Source: Distichodus sexfasciatus
Taxonomy: Eukaryota; Chordata; Actinopteri; Characiformes; Distichodontidae
DNA: 64,000 nt
NCBI GenBank assembly: GCA_032718565.1
Contig: JAVGVS010000005.1
Location: 121,001 to 185,000, forward strand
Reading direction: 5' to 3'
Both the position numbers and the translations under genes were made by a program. Under the pieces are notes generated by a model. The model did no database searches, had not been told where the DNA came from, and saw only the letters and a list, made by a program, of their open reading frames with translations. This document shows, piece after piece, positions 1 to 10,673 of the stretch; positions within the stretch are counted from its first letter, which is position 1, and each line of letters begins with the position of its first letter.

Positions 1-165
1 TTGTGGCTGTGTGTCTGTGTACAAGATACAAGTCAATGATCTTTTATAACTTTACCATGCTTATTTCAAAATATCAAACAGGTTTGGAGTAAATAATCCG
101 ATCTATTATCTTATTATCTTATGGAGTAAATGATCTTAATCTAACCTGGAAACTGCAAACTACAC
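1..165. other. AT-rich sequence, no gene seen
   Basis: Unique-looking AT-rich DNA with short ATCTTAT/ATGATCTTA echoes. No coding, RNA or clear mobile feature is visible before the MITE that follows. Confidence 0.5.
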
Positions 166-638
166 ATATGTGACCCTGCCTATGATAACCCGGCTAAAGT
201 CGCAATTTTTCTACCTCCTCTTTACCTGACGTGACTGCCGCGGATACGCATTGATCTTAATGTCTGTATGCACTTTATAATGATAGAACAGTAGTTCCTA
301 AACCGAATAACACCCAAATCACCAGTTGTTTTTGCACATAAAGTAATCCCAAAGAAATCCCAAAGACGTTAGAAAAGCAATGTTTACGAAGCCAACCTCC
401 GGTATTTTCCGATGGAAAATGGAAACGTAAGGTGAATAAAATCATGAATTTCGCTATTTATCCATCCGCTATTTATTAACATTACATCCGAAAACCTCAC
501 TACATAATCTATCATTTACTGCAATAAACTCATATGGCATATTGTTGACATTTTTCTCGCTATGACTACTTTGACGCTCTTTATTTCATAATTAGATTTG
601 GCGATTTTAGCCGGGTTTTCACAGGCGGGGTCACATAT
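166..638. mobile_element. MITE-like DNA transposon with ~38-bp terminal inverted repeats
   Basis: The left end reads ATATGTGACCCTGCC and continues through AACCCGGCTAAAGTCGC. The right end is its inverse (GCGATTTTAGCCGGGTT through GGGGTCACATAT). The ends match over about 38 bp with few mismatches. The 473-bp interior has no coding capacity, so this is a non-autonomous element. It may have duplicated a short AT-rich target (ATAT on both sides), but that target is palindromic, so the superfamily is left open. Confidence 0.8.
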
Positions 639-1190
639 ATTGTGTCATTAAAAGAACACAGTCCACAAGTCCACGGTCATCTCATGTGCTGAGCTCTGTT
701 TCCTCTAATCAGCAAATTGAATCAGATGTTTAGGTGTTGGAAAATAACATGAAATAGCTGCTATAAAAACAGAATCAGTTAAATATTAAAATATGTACTG
801 CTTTCTTATTTTTCACAGACCTGCAACTGCAGAAGCTCTTAAAAGAATAGCAACCTGTACATTTTACACTTATAGCCACATACTGCAAAGTCAGTGAACA
901 GAAAAAGTGATGTGGTCTCTTATTTTTTTCCAGAGCTGTATATCTATTAATTTTAGCATTTTATTCACAACACATAGAGCCGTTCCCAGTTCGATACAAG
1001 CCAGATTTTGATTTTATTTCATTTTTGATACGTGTGTTATGTCCAGGCTGTGTAAGAGGGTATTGCAGTTGTGTTTTATAATAATATATTACTTTAATAC
1101 AGTATTTTATATTGAGCTGAGACACAAAAAGAAGTGTTTAATTTCTTAAAAGCCTGCAAAATTGTAATTTTTCTTTTTAAATTATGTTAT
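639..1190. other. AT-rich intergenic or intronic DNA, no feature recognised
   Basis: Long runs of A/T with no ORF, no repeat I recognise and no CpG content. Nothing further can be supported. Confidence 0.5.
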
Positions 1191-1416
1191 TATTTGTCAT
1201 TGTGAACACACAGCACAGTACCCAGTGCATAACAACAAAATGCGACATTTGCATTTGACCCATGCGCAGCTTTTTGGCAGCGCCCGGGGAGCAGTGCTTG
1301 GAGATGGTAGCTTGCTCATGAGTACCTCAGTGGTACCTTAACCGGTGCGGGATTTGACCGGCGACCCTCCGATCACTGGTCGATCTCCCTAACCGTTACG
1401 CTACCAACTGTACCTA
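1191..1416 (-). mobile_element. SINE family A (tRNA-derived), copy 1
   Basis: On the minus strand this reads as a tRNA-like head (a diverged B-box, usually GGTTCGAATCC-like), then GGTACCACTGAGGTACTCATGAGCAAG, a 'CTGCCCACTGCTCC'-like core (diverged here), and a tail beginning near CACAATGACAAATA. At least thirteen more copies of this family occur in the window in both orientations. It is nearly full length and moderately diverged. It is a retroposon, not a working tRNA. Confidence 0.85.
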
Positions 1417-2035
1417 ATTAACTTATTTAATACAACAATATATTTAATAAGCTGAACGCTACATTTACATCATTGTGCCTCCTGCGATACCAATGCAACA
1501 TATTGAGGAAGATTTTTTAGATCTAGAATCAGAAAATTAATTAAACCCTACCTCTAGAAAATGCTAATCAGTTTTAATTTGCGTGCAATCAAACAGCGTC
1601 GATTATAACATCCAAATTTAACCACTGCAACATTGCACTAAACTACATGAAGGAAGCGTTCCACAATTTTAGGCATTGCAGCCATGCTTCGGTTAAAGTG
1701 CCATGCTGCAATTAAAGTGGGGGTTTTTTGTGGCGATTACAATAATTTCACTAATAGCAAAACTCCAGCTAAGACTGCAAGTCGCAGCGCGACGGAGCCA
1801 TTGAGTGCCAGAAGCGATGAAAAGCTGGTCCATTATAAAACACAACTGCCACTATTATGAGGCCAAATTCACAAAGGCTATTGTACGCTTCGGCACACAA
1901 TATAACATGAGTAAACCGTTGTGATGAAGAGAACAGTCTCGGCCTCGAGGCGTCCGGCGGAGTCGCCTCACACGAGCGGCCGAGTGGCCAAGACTCAATG
2001 AAAAGCTTAATGCTGGTCTCCAATACCCAAGGCCT
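1417..2035. other. AT-rich stretch grading into mixed sequence
   Basis: No repeat family is recognised. From about 1900 the GC content rises towards the candidate exon that follows (e.g. CCTCGAGGCGTCCGGCGG near 1945). The short reading frames here are not convincing. Confidence 0.4.
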
Positions 2036-2039
2036 TGTC

Positions 2040-2379
2040 TCTCTCTTTCTAACTCTCTTTCTCTCTCCATTTTTTTTCTCCAAACACAAGCGTTCCCTGG
2101 CTACACTCGGCACACAGATACAACTTTGTCGCTAAAGTAAACAATTACTCATTCCGAGTTGTGGGGATTGAGCTCTGAGCTCCAGGGATTTGAGCGCCGT
2201 CTGTGCTACACTGAGAGGAGATCAGCCTTGAACCGACCGGCCTCCCGGCTCAATCTCCTGCCTGCATTGCTGCCCTGTCAAAAAAAGAAAAAAAAAAAAC
2301 GGATTTCTGTGGACACAGAGACCCCCAAAATCGACATCAATCACGCGCTTACTTCAAACCGGCCGGTTAGCGCAAGCAG
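2040..2379 (+). other. candidate 5' exon or regulatory island ending in a strong splice donor
   Basis: A GC-richer unique block with a pyrimidine-rich stretch near 2040-2075, ending in GCAAGCAG|GTAAGAGG. The GT lies at 2380-2381 and matches the vertebrate 5' splice-site consensus well. A 74-codon frame from 2159 crosses an A-rich run and shows no recognised domain, so any exon is more likely untranslated or non-coding. Without transcript data this is only a hypothesis; it may equally be a conserved non-coding block. Confidence 0.2.
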
Positions 2380-2399
2380 GTAAGAGGTCTGTAGGATTC

Positions 2400-2955
2400 G
2401 GTTACTTTAGCTCGGCCACCGGCGACGGGCATCAATCTGACCAGAAACGAGCCGGGAAATCTGAACTTAATTCTAATAGCAACGACAACAAGAGCCGAAG
2501 TTGGACGAGCAGGGCAGCAAACATGACAAATATGATCTGTTTCATGTTCGCCGGAGATCATTTTTCTTCTGTGAGCACATTATGTGGGGATGGTGTGGGC
2601 CTGATTGCATTTGAAATGTATTATGGGACATCGGTCTAAATCTGCCATGATGTAATTATATAATTGAACATGTGGAGCTCTTTCCTGGAATATGGTTATT
2701 GGTGGTTGGCACAGGAACAAGCTGCCCAACCGCCGCTTCTGGAATGGGGAGGAGAGAGGGGGGAGACGGGGGTGGGGTGGGGGGGGGGAGAGAGGATATT
2801 CCGGAAAACAGTGGAAGAGGCTTCAGATGCAATGTTGGAGATCTGTGGTGCGCCCTAAAATTATTTGAGGAATCTGAAAGATGCTGTGTGCAGAAACGAA
2901 TATGGCTGCTGGTGCTAGGCACAGAATACAGAGCACCAAGGTAATGATATGAGTA
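2400..2955. other. unique mixed sequence with a G-rich tract
   Basis: Moderately GC-rich unique DNA containing a G-run near 2755-2792 (GGGGTGGGG-type clusters able to form G-quadruplexes). No gene is recognised; the frames on both strands are arginine/glycine or proline/serine artefacts of the G-run. Confidence 0.4.
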
Positions 2956-2958
2956 GAG

Positions 2959-3206
2959 ACACACACACACACACACACACTTTACTTCATTATATTTTTA
3001 TGGACATAATGATCAGCTGTAGCTAAATAAGCCTATACCAAGCCCCTAACCCTAACTCTGACCATAACCTCAGTAATGAAAACGGCAAGATTATGGTAAC
3101 GCAAAATGTTATGCATGTCCGTCTGCAAACTGCAGGTGTACAGTCTGAAAACTGTCTCTAAAAGCAGTCTAGGTCGGAAACACACACACACACACACACA
3201 CACACA
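2959..3206. repeat. CA microsatellites flanking a degenerate telomere-like unit
   Basis: (CA)n at about 2959-2980 and 3180-3206 bracket a unit containing CCCTAACCCTAACTCTG and ACCATAACCTCAGTAA. It belongs to the dispersed family also seen at about 9.04, 20.6, 23.4, 25.5, 57.7 and 62.2 kb. Confidence 0.7.
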
Positions 3207-3289
3207 TTCAGATTGGTAACAGAAAATTCCAGTGTCTGGAATTCTGTATCAGGAGAACCTTGACTGAGTCTGGACAGGTGAGTTACAGA

Positions 3290-3520
3290 CCAAACTGACT
3301 AAACACACACAAAAATACACTCACTCCTACACTTTCCCTTGATTCCAATAAGGACTAGATGTAAGTTATACTACAGTCGCCCCAAATCCTAACCCTTAAC
3401 CTCAGTAACCTCAGTTTTGCCTCTCAGTTTCACTGGTTAAACCTGAAAATTTTTCCAAGAAGGGTTTTCCTTATGAGGACATACAAATCCACATTTTTAG
3501 GGACCTATATATGGGAATTG
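3290..3520 (+). repeat. dispersed CA-ended telomere-like repeat, copy 2
   Basis: Contains TGATTCCAATAAGGACTAGATGTA-type sequence, AACCCTTAACCTCAGTAACC and TTCCTTATGAGGACAT. These parallel the copies at 9040 and 57660. It is diverged and non-coding. Confidence 0.65.
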
Positions 3521-4250
3521 ATAAGATTTGATCAATATCAATGCCATTGTCCGTTCTGGCTACCAATTCAATTACTTATCAATTCTCTTACTGACTCCAG
3601 AGTAGATTTCTGAAATTAAAAAAATTGTTCTACACAATAGAACTTCCACAGCAAAAAAAACAAGCATTTTATTTTTCTCAAAATGATGTCTGCACAAGTC
3701 TGTGAACATGAACACATTCATATTCATATTCAGAGTTTTTATTATGCAGAGACACTCTATGGCTTAGTGCTACGATGAACAATAAGCTTAGTGCCAGGTG
3801 GAAACACTTCTGAATCCATCTGGAATCCATCTGGATATGAAATAAAATAATTGATCAAATAATGTGTTTTTCTATATTTATTTTTTACTCTCTAACATTA
3901 TGGAATGGAAAGAAATATTTTCTGATTAATGGAAAGTGAAGAAATACTGAAGTTTTGGCAATTCTCGGACATTTTCACTCATTTTGGCCTACAACTCATT
4001 TTTGGCTCATTTCTGGCTCATTTCTAGGAGAGAAGTACATTTTTGCCATGCGGGCGTTCCATATGAGAGCAGCACAATAGCACTACAGATGGGAATAAAT
4101 AAATTTAAGTCAATCCTGTACTGTGAGTAGAACGCTGGTTATTTATCGGCTAAAATATAAGACGTCTGTAATAAATGGAAAGATTTAGCTGAACTGGAAC
4201 GTTTTAGTGAATGTTGGACTTTCTCTGAGAATGCGTCATGATTGCGTCAT
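3521..4250. other. AT-rich DNA, nothing recognised
   Basis: Low GC, with small local echoes (TTTGGCTCATTTCTGGCTCATTTCT near 4000). No gene, RNA or named repeat is seen. Confidence 0.45.
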
Positions 4251-4251
4251 A

Positions 4252-4279
4252 TCTGTCTGTCTGTCTGTCTGTCTATAAA

Positions 4280-4313
<34 letters not shown>

Positions 4314-4316
4314 CAT
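4252..4316 (+). repeat. compound CTGT/CTAT microsatellite
   Basis: (CTGT)n is interrupted at CTATAAAT, then continues as (CTGT)n(CTAT)n. Confidence 0.95.
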
Positions 4317-4319
4317 CCT

Positions 4320-5030
4320 GTACATACATATATCCCTTTGTCCCAGGACATGAAACAAATCAGTTGATTAATAGCAAGTTTGAAATTATTGTGGTATTGA
4401 CCTGAAATCATAGTATTTTAGGTAATTAATTTTTAACTCTATAAAGACAGTGGAAAAAATAAAATTAAATAAAATTAAATACAATTAAATAAATAAATAA
4501 ATGAGATTGCAGAAAAAAGTCTGGTTGCAATAAAAAACCATAATGAGCGCTACAGATCAATAAACAACAACAACACAGTTCAATCTCAGAGTGAGCGCTA
4601 ATTAGATCTGACTGTAAAAAACACGGTACTTACTGCAGGCCCCGATATAACTCTGATCAGGCAGTCTGAAACTTCTCAGCTACTTTCACTGTACGCAGTT
4701 ATATTTGTCTGAAATATACTACAAAGTACATACACACGGGCTTACTCACTCACACAAAACTACCGCTACCACTGCTAAGATAAGAACAGTATACTCAATA
4801 TAGTGTGTTTTAAAGTACATGTGGAATCTCTTCACGGTCCTCCGTCATGTCAGGTCTCAGTGGGAACATGACAGAAGAAAAGATCCAGCGTTAGGAAAAC
4901 TGGAGGGAAAGAAAGAGAAAAAGAGAAACAAAAAGGGTAGGAGCTAATCCTAGGCCCAGAAAGAGGATCTCTCTCTCTTTCTGTCTCTCTCTCTCGCTTG
5001 CTGTCGAAAGGAGGGAAGAAAAAGGCCGAG
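4320..5030. other. AT-rich DNA passing into a CpG-rich zone
   Basis: Includes an AAATA/AATTAAATA simple stretch near 4455-4503 and a GA-rich strip at 4890-4990 (CTCTCT on the other strand). The minus-strand frames here come from the GA and A-rich strips and are not genes. Confidence 0.45.
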
Positions 5031-5225
5031 GCGGACAATAGCGTATCTGATGGGAGGCGTCGGGCGAGGAGCGGGTCTGGGTGTCCCGGCAGGTGGTCCG
5101 AACCCGGGGCCGAGGCTGTGGCGCTGTCGCTAATCCCTCGCTCCGCCAGGCCGCTCGGAGCCCACGCTGCGATGAAGTTATCACCCGCCGCAGCCCAGAG
5201 CTCCGGCCCAGCTTTCCAACGCCAC
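5030..5225. promoter_or_regulatory. CpG-rich island
   Basis: Dense CpG (GGCGTCGGGCGAGGAGCG and similar) in otherwise CpG-poor DNA, which usually marks an unmethylated promoter or enhancer in fish. It is followed by a poly(A) run at about 5229-5252. No start codon with convincing protein follows. Confidence 0.35.
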
Positions 5226-5228
5226 TTC

Positions 5229-5252
5229 AAAAAAAAAAAAAAAAAAAAAAAA
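5229..5252 (+). repeat. poly(A) run
   Basis: About 24 consecutive A. It produces poly-lysine or poly-phenylalanine artefacts in translation. Confidence 0.95.
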
Positions 5253-5569
5253 CTACGGCGTCCTTTCATCAAGGGCCCATTTATCTGCATGAAAGCCGCG
5301 CAATTTGCCCAATAATATCTCGCCTCCAAAAAACAGGCTGCTCAGGCGCGGAAAATATCATAATTGTAATAAAAAAATCTGTTATTGCAAAAAGAGGGAG
5401 AGGCACTTTTAGCATTTACATTTTACAAATAAGCGGCTAAATAAAATACGATATAAAGAAAGCCTATTACGTTTTTGTGCACTACTATTCTGCAGATGAT
5501 TTCTTTATTAACATAAACACGGAATATTAACAGAGGGATTTTAGGCTCATTTTCGACATAGTGGGTAAA

Positions 5570-5815
5570 CTTAGACGTAGCTCGTAAACGTCTTCACGGC
5601 TTCCCCAAGCCGCTGCGACGGAGGGTCGTGACGCCTTTGTGTCTCCACCCTGCGGAAGTGGAATGTGGGGCAAACGCGGGCAGGAAATGACGACGGGGGG
5701 CCAAGATGGCGGATGAGTGAAAGCGGGAACGAGGGAGGATGGAGGGAGAAGGGGGGGTGGGGGGCAGCCGCGTTCGGGCTGTTCCAGTTTGAGGAGCGTC
5801 GTGCCGAATTGCAAA
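5570..5815. promoter_or_regulatory. CpG-rich, G-rich unique block
   Basis: Contains clustered CpG and G-runs (GACGGGGGGCCAAGATGGCG near 5692; GGGGGGGTGGGGGG near 5752). The AAGATGGCGG element resembles the YY1 core (AAGATGGCGGC) common in vertebrate promoters, but no transcript can be defined from sequence alone. Confidence 0.3.
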
Positions 5816-5979
5816 TTTCAAAGTGAAATGTGGGCCAACGTTATGCCCCCCCCCCCACAACCCATGGAGTCAAACAGAGAGAGCACAAAACTTTTTTTTT
5901 CTTGCTCTCTCTCCCTCTTTCTCCCCTCTTTTCTCTCGTTCCTCTCTGCCTCCCTCCTCGGTTGCCGTCCTTCTTTGGA

Positions 5980-6560
5980 GGGTTTCGCACAAAGCCGGCG
6001 TGCCAGAGTGCATTTTAATATCATACGAGAGCAGAAAGCCTTTGATTCCACAGAAACGCTACGACGCCGCGTCCCATTGGCTCGGCCGAGACGGCCCCGG
6101 CGTCCGATTGGACGACGTGGTTAGGCCTTTGAGGTATGGAGCGCAGCATGGAGTATGTCTTGTACACACTGACACACTAACACACACACCCACACACACA
6201 TACACAGAAGCCAAATGAAGGCTTGCAGAAATGAAGTGACAGTGTTCGCAATGGAGCCTTCCCATGAGCCTTTGCTTTTAATTGTTGACAAGCCAAGCGA
6301 TTGTCGTGTCGCGCGCCGGTTTGATAGCGTCTTTGTCGGTGGCGCGGCCCACGACAACCCCTGTCGATGTAGCTGTTGTCTTTTCGCCCCGTTCTCTGCT
6401 ACGTATTTATAAAGACGCGCACCATCGCCGCGCCTCGGCCCCGTTTCTGATCCACTCGTTCTCGGAGGAAGCTCTGACACCCGGAAAAACGCCCCGCGAT
6501 TCAACCTCGCGCCGAATCTGCACGCATTTAGACAGTTTATATCATTATTTAATCTCTAAA
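5980..6560 (+). promoter_or_regulatory. promoter-like CpG block with paired CCAAT boxes and a TATA box
   Basis: Two same-orientation ATTGG motifs (CCAAT on the minus strand) lie at 6076-6080 and 6107-6111. They start 31 bp apart, close to three helical turns, the spacing typical of functional NF-Y pairs. A TATAAA at 6408-6413 sits in CpG-rich unique sequence with a GC-rich stretch just downstream where a start site would fall. The two motif groups are about 300 bp apart and may belong to different starts. No downstream coding frame is recognisable, so the block could drive a non-coding transcript, an upstream exon, or act as an enhancer. Confidence 0.35.
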
Positions 6561-7318
6561 TAGCAATCAAACGTGAGCCCTCGTCTTAACACCTCCAGCT
6601 AAAGCTAGAACCGTCCCGTTCGCCCCTACCTGAGCGGATTCCCTTGTGACTCCACATGCCAGCAAATGAAAACAGAAAAATAAATATTTACCACAGAACG
6701 ACGACAGGTCCGTTGTGCTTTATACCGTGTGGTATCGCACCACTTTCTGATTTTTTATTACCACTGTGAAGCAGGATAATCTTCTGCACATTAATGAAGA
6801 AAAAGATCTTTTGTAGTCTTAAAAGTCAGGCCCAGTTTCAGTTGCAGCTTCAGCAGCAAGAGGCTCACGTGTGGAAAAAAAGGAGACGCCCAACTCACCT
6901 GTCGCACAGGAAGTGACCCGCACGGACGTCATCGGGGCTAACAGATCGGATCGGAGGGCAGTCGGACTAATCCATGGACCGGAGAAGTTGGTAGGAAACT
7001 CAGGAGCTCAGTACACAGAAGCTGAAGGCGTAGAGATCAACCTAGCGAGACAGAGAGGAGGAGAGAGGCAGAGAGAAATGTTTAAGTGAGAAATATTTAA
7101 CCCCTTAAGCATCAGGCTGTTTAAAACAATCATCCTTTTAGACAGATGACAGTGTAATTTTCATCAGTACACCGGTGATGTAACAACACAATATGCTATT
7201 TTAAAACACAAATGTATGTTTTCTTTTCATGTTCTACTTTTATGAGCATGATAATGAACTCAATCAAATGTATTTTACAGTTAATTGTTATGTTGTAAAT
7301 ATAATTGATACAGACAGC
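6561..7318. other. unique sequence, no feature recognised
   Basis: Mixed composition with a moderately GC-rich strip at 6865-7060 (ACCCGCACGGACGTCATCGG). A 72-codon frame there has no domain and no homology I recognise. The rest is AT-rich. Confidence 0.4.
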
Positions 7319-7534
7319 ATAACAGTTGGCCTTGTGATCAGAAGGTCGCCGGTTCGAGTCCCGGACCGATAAAGGTACCACTGAGGTACTTGTGAGGAAG
7401 TTACTGTTTCCAGGCACTGCTCAAAAGCTGCCCACTCCTTCTTCAGGGATGGGTCAAATTCAGAGGTCACATTTCATTGTGGGGCACTGTGTGTTGAGCT
7501 GTGGTGTGTTCACAATGACGATAATCACGCAATA

Positions 7535-7535
<1 letters not shown>
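7319..7535 (+). mobile_element. SINE family A, copy 2
   Basis: Starts at the tRNA-like head (TTGTGATCAGAAGGTCGCCG, GGTTCGAGTCCC B-box) and runs through GGTACCACTGAGGTACTTG, the CTGCCCACTCC core, AGAGGTCACATTTCATTGTG and a CACAATGACGATAATCACG tail. It ends in an AT microsatellite that may have expanded from its tail. Confidence 0.85.

Positions 7536-7569
<34 letters not shown>
7532..7569. repeat. AT microsatellite
   Basis: (AT)n with a single C interruption, abutting the 3' end of the SINE. Confidence 0.95.
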
Positions 7570-7744
7570 GAAAACACACTAGTACCTGGTTCGAATTACT
7601 CCAAAACTAAGGGGGGCTTAAGCTCCCTACCTTAAACCATTTAGGCGAAGCACATCAAAATTGAAGTCCATCAACCCCTGAGTGGGTAGATGTATAAATT
7701 AAGATAATTTATTTTTTATACAGTATATTAAATGTTAATGCAAA
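7570..7744. other. unique AT-rich sequence
   Basis: Includes a strip around 7600-7690 that reads like fish repeat sequence, but I cannot assign it. Confidence 0.3.
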
Positions 7745-7960
7745 TATTGCAATAGTCAAAGTCAAAGTAAATATATACTGTACAGATCTACCGAGAGACG
7801 AGACGACGTGGCTCCAGTTTTCACAGTGCAACAAGAAACAGGGAACAAAATACAAATAGGGCACATGGAATAGACAATATGTAAATAGAATACAAAATAT
7901 ACACTTTAAACTAGAAAATGAATAATAAATATAAACTTTAAACTAGACGTAGAAGTAGGA
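7745..7960 (-). mobile_element. LINE 3' end (non-LTR retrotransposon tail), copy 1
   Basis: The reverse complement matches the block at 27300-27497: GGAGCCACGTCGTCTCGTCT, a TCTGTACAGTATATA-type stretch, and a terminal tandem GACTTTGACTTTG. Two independent 3'-anchored copies with a short terminal repeat are typical of 5'-truncated LINEs. The clade is not assigned and no reverse transcriptase remains. Confidence 0.75.
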
Positions 7961-8289
7961 AGGTAAGTATAAATGCAATGTGTGCCTTTTTGGCCATATA
8001 GTTGTCATATTATGACATAAACAAAATGTGACTAAAATATTGTTTTTGTGTAATATCTGAGAACACATTAGGTAGCTATGGAGAGCTCAGCTTCCCTAAA
8101 AAGGACCCAAGTTCACTTATTAAGTCATTTAAGTCGTGGTGGACACTGTGTCCTGCGAGTGGGGAGAAAGATAAATAAACTAAATAAAATTAAAGTTATT
8201 GCAAAACAGTTAAATCCAATACATGCATGTACTTTGTCAAGGCATAAGGAAAAAAAGATATATTTCATTTGGATGGTGAGTGAGTAAAT

Positions 8290-8658
8290 ATCTTCAGCCA
8301 AAGCCCCACTTCCCAGAAGGAGGTTGGAGTGTATTTCATTTCGCCTCTGTTTTTACACGTCTGGCTCTGTGGAAGTGGGAAGTGAGACAGCCATGTTAAT
8401 TGTTGGCAGTCTGAGCGTTTTGAGCTCCAGGTCCGACTTAATCAGTGGTCATGATCACACGCTACCAGTGTCCCATCGTAGGCCCTCTCAGTGGGACCGG
8501 CAGGCCGATACATGTCCAATTTAATGACCCATAATTGCACATGTCCTGATGAGGAGGGATTATTGTTCAAGCAGCGTCCCTCCGGTCAGCTTCACGGCTG
8601 TCTGTGTGCTGAGAAAGGCTTTATGAGCCCACAGGAATGTCCCTCTCACTACAGGCTG
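8290..8658. promoter_or_regulatory. CNE-like unique block
   Basis: About 370 bp of balanced, non-repetitive sequence between AT-rich repeats, with homeodomain-type cores (TTAATTG, CCATAATTGCAC). It ends at a GT microsatellite. The texture resembles conserved non-coding elements, but conservation cannot be tested here. Confidence 0.3.

Positions 8659-8660
<2 letters not shown>

Positions 8661-8695
<35 letters not shown>
8661..8695 (+). repeat. GT microsatellite
   Basis: Uninterrupted (GT) of about 17 units. Confidence 0.95.
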
Positions 8696-8697
<2 letters not shown>

Positions 8698-9039
8698 CAT
8701 ATGTGGGATCTTTTGTACAGATTTGAAATGAGGATTTCTCAGTGTTAGACATTATTCAAAATATCTCCCTGAAATATCTGATGAATATAAACCTGGCAGA
8801 TCTCTTCGATATGCAGTAGCTGCTCAGTTAGTGGTGACCAGATGGTGAAAGGAATTTTAGTCTTAATGCTGCCCACTGCTGGAAGCGGTTTTTGTAAGAA
8901 GCTACAAAAAACAGTAGTCTGCATTGTCTTTCATTGAACGACTAGAACAAATACACCCACAAACACCAAGGACACTGTCCCAAATTGTCCCAAAAATCCA
9001 CAGTCTTCAGGTAGAGTCTGAAATTTAAACAGTCTGAAA

Positions 9040-9360
9040 CACACAGACACACACACACACAAACTTGTATAACTATCTTTGTGAGGACATTCCATCGACT
9101 CCCATAATAACTAGATGTATATAATTCTACAGCTAATCTTAACCCTAACCCTAACCTTAACCTCAGTAACCATTTTAGTTTTTCAAATAAAACAAGGACA
9201 TTTGCTATAAAGTTATTTTTCCTCATGGGAACCTCTCAGATGTCCCCACAAAGGCCAAAAAAATGACTAAAAGTGATTTTAGAGGACAAAACGGCCCGAA
9301 AAGGTCCCCACAACACATAAAAACATGGTACATACTCACATACATACACACACACACAGA
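9040..9360 (+). repeat. dispersed CA-ended telomere-like repeat, best-preserved copy
   Basis: Bounded by (CA)n on both sides. Inside are GTGAGGACATTCCATCGACT, TCTTAACCCTAACCCTAACC (three to four telomere-like units), AACCTCAGTAACCA, TTCCTCATGGGAACC and GTCCCCACAAAGGCC. It serves as the reference copy for about ten relatives in this window. Confidence 0.75.
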
Positions 9361-9907
9361 TTCTAAGGTCCCAGGGTCTAAGGATTTGTAACCGTACAAA
9401 CGTGGATCTCTTTCCTTGAAAGGATAAAAAATGGGAAAATGTGTTTCTTAGGGTGAGGAGTCAATATGGAATTCGTAGAACAGGAGACATCACCCGAGTG
9501 GAGTGGCTGTGTGGGTGAGGGTTAGAGAGTAAGTAGAGACAAAGATGGACATGCGTCTAGAACATCTCAGCACTACAGCTTTTCAGAGCTTCTGTTGACT
9601 GATTTTAGTAGATTTGAGTGATTTTGTAAATTTGAGAGATTTGGGAGGATGTCAGCCTTTATTATCTACAGTCAGCCTGTCTATACATGCACAGTTTCCA
9701 CCATAATATGCTTCTTACTCTTAAGGTTTGTGGTTTGTCGCATGATTTATTTAACTTGACCTGTTTTTAAGTTGATTTGTACAGTCTTGGGATGATTCAG
9801 GGTATACTTTATACTTGTACTACTGTTGTACTTGTATAACTATGTTTGAGAATCTTGAATATTGAATTTATACTATACAATCTAAATGTTCATTTAGGTA
9901 AGCCACG
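9361..9907. other. unique AT-rich sequence
   Basis: Small internal repetition of GATTT(T/G)AG near 9600-9645. No gene or named element is seen. Confidence 0.4.
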
Positions 9908-9909
9908 TA

Positions 9910-10460
9910 CACTACCAGTTAAAGGTCTGGACACACCTTCCCATACAATGTTTCTTCTTTATTTTCATTACTATTTACATTGTAGATTCTCACTAAAGGC
10001 ATCAAAACTATGAATGAACTGTGTAAGGGCTATTTGACCCAGAAGAAGAGTAATGGAGTGCTGCGCCAGATGGCCTGGCCTCCACGGTCACCTGACTAAA
10101 CCCAATCAAGATGGTTTGGGATGAGATGGACCGCAGAGTGAAGGCAAAAGGGCCAACAAGTGCTCAGCATCTCTGGGAACTCCTTCAAGACTGTTGGAAA
10201 ACCATTTCAGCTTCACCTCATGAAGCTCATCGAGAGAATGCCAAGAGTGTGCAAAGCAGTGATCAAAGCAAAGGGTGGTTATTATCAAGAATCTAAGATA
10301 TAAAACATGTTCTGGGTTATTTCACACTTTTTGTTTACTACATAATTCCATATGTGTTCATTCATAGTGCCTTCAGTGAGAATCTACAACGTAAATAGTC
10401 ATGATAATAAAGAATAAAACATTGAATGGGAAGGTGTGTCCAAACTTTTGACTGGTAGTG
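9910..10460 (+). mobile_element. Tc1/mariner element, internally deleted
   Basis: Begins CACTACCAGTTAAAGG after a TA (9908-9909) and ends with its inverse, TTGACTGGTAGTG, before a TA (10461-10462). This is the Tc1 target-site signature. The inner inverted sequence (TGTAGATTCTCACTAAAGGC / GCCTTCAGTGAGAATCTACA) extends the TIR to near 100-200 bp, as in long-TIR fish Tc1 elements. At 551 bp it lacks most of the transposase gene (full elements are about 1.6 kb), so it cannot move on its own. Confidence 0.95.
10030..10300 (+). pseudogene. Tc1 transposase C-terminal remnant
   Basis: One frame reads MVWDEMDRRVKAKGPTSAQH and continues through LWELLQDCW. A frameshift follows, and a second frame gives LIERMPRVCKAVIKAKGGYY. 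These are hallmark C-terminal segments of fish Tc1-type DDE transposases. Upstream, an in-frame stop interrupts the PPRSPD catalytic-domain segment (just before the MVWDEMD stretch). The DNA-binding domain and the first catalytic residues are absent. It is dead coding sequence inside the internally deleted element. Confidence 0.9.
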
Positions 10461-10673
10461 TATTTTCGTGCAAACTCTGTATCATTTCCATTTCCACAAC
10501 CACAGTGTAAATAACAAGAGGGGAACCGGTTAAAACAATCGGTCTCATCCAACTATGTATTCATAATGTGTTTTTAAGAAAGTTAAGGAATTTAAATGGT
10601 ATAATATTCAACTGTCGAATTGTAGAAAACACAGTATCCTAATGTTTTGCACAAACCTGCCTATTCAGTATCC

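Noticed and set aside
7319..7390. possible tRNA gene
   Set aside because: It has a B-box but lacks a foldable acceptor and anticodon arm. The downstream sequence is shared by at least twelve other copies, so it is a SINE head.
10030..10300. functional transposase
   Set aside because: Only the C-terminal third is present, with a stop and a frameshift; it is annotated as a pseudogene.
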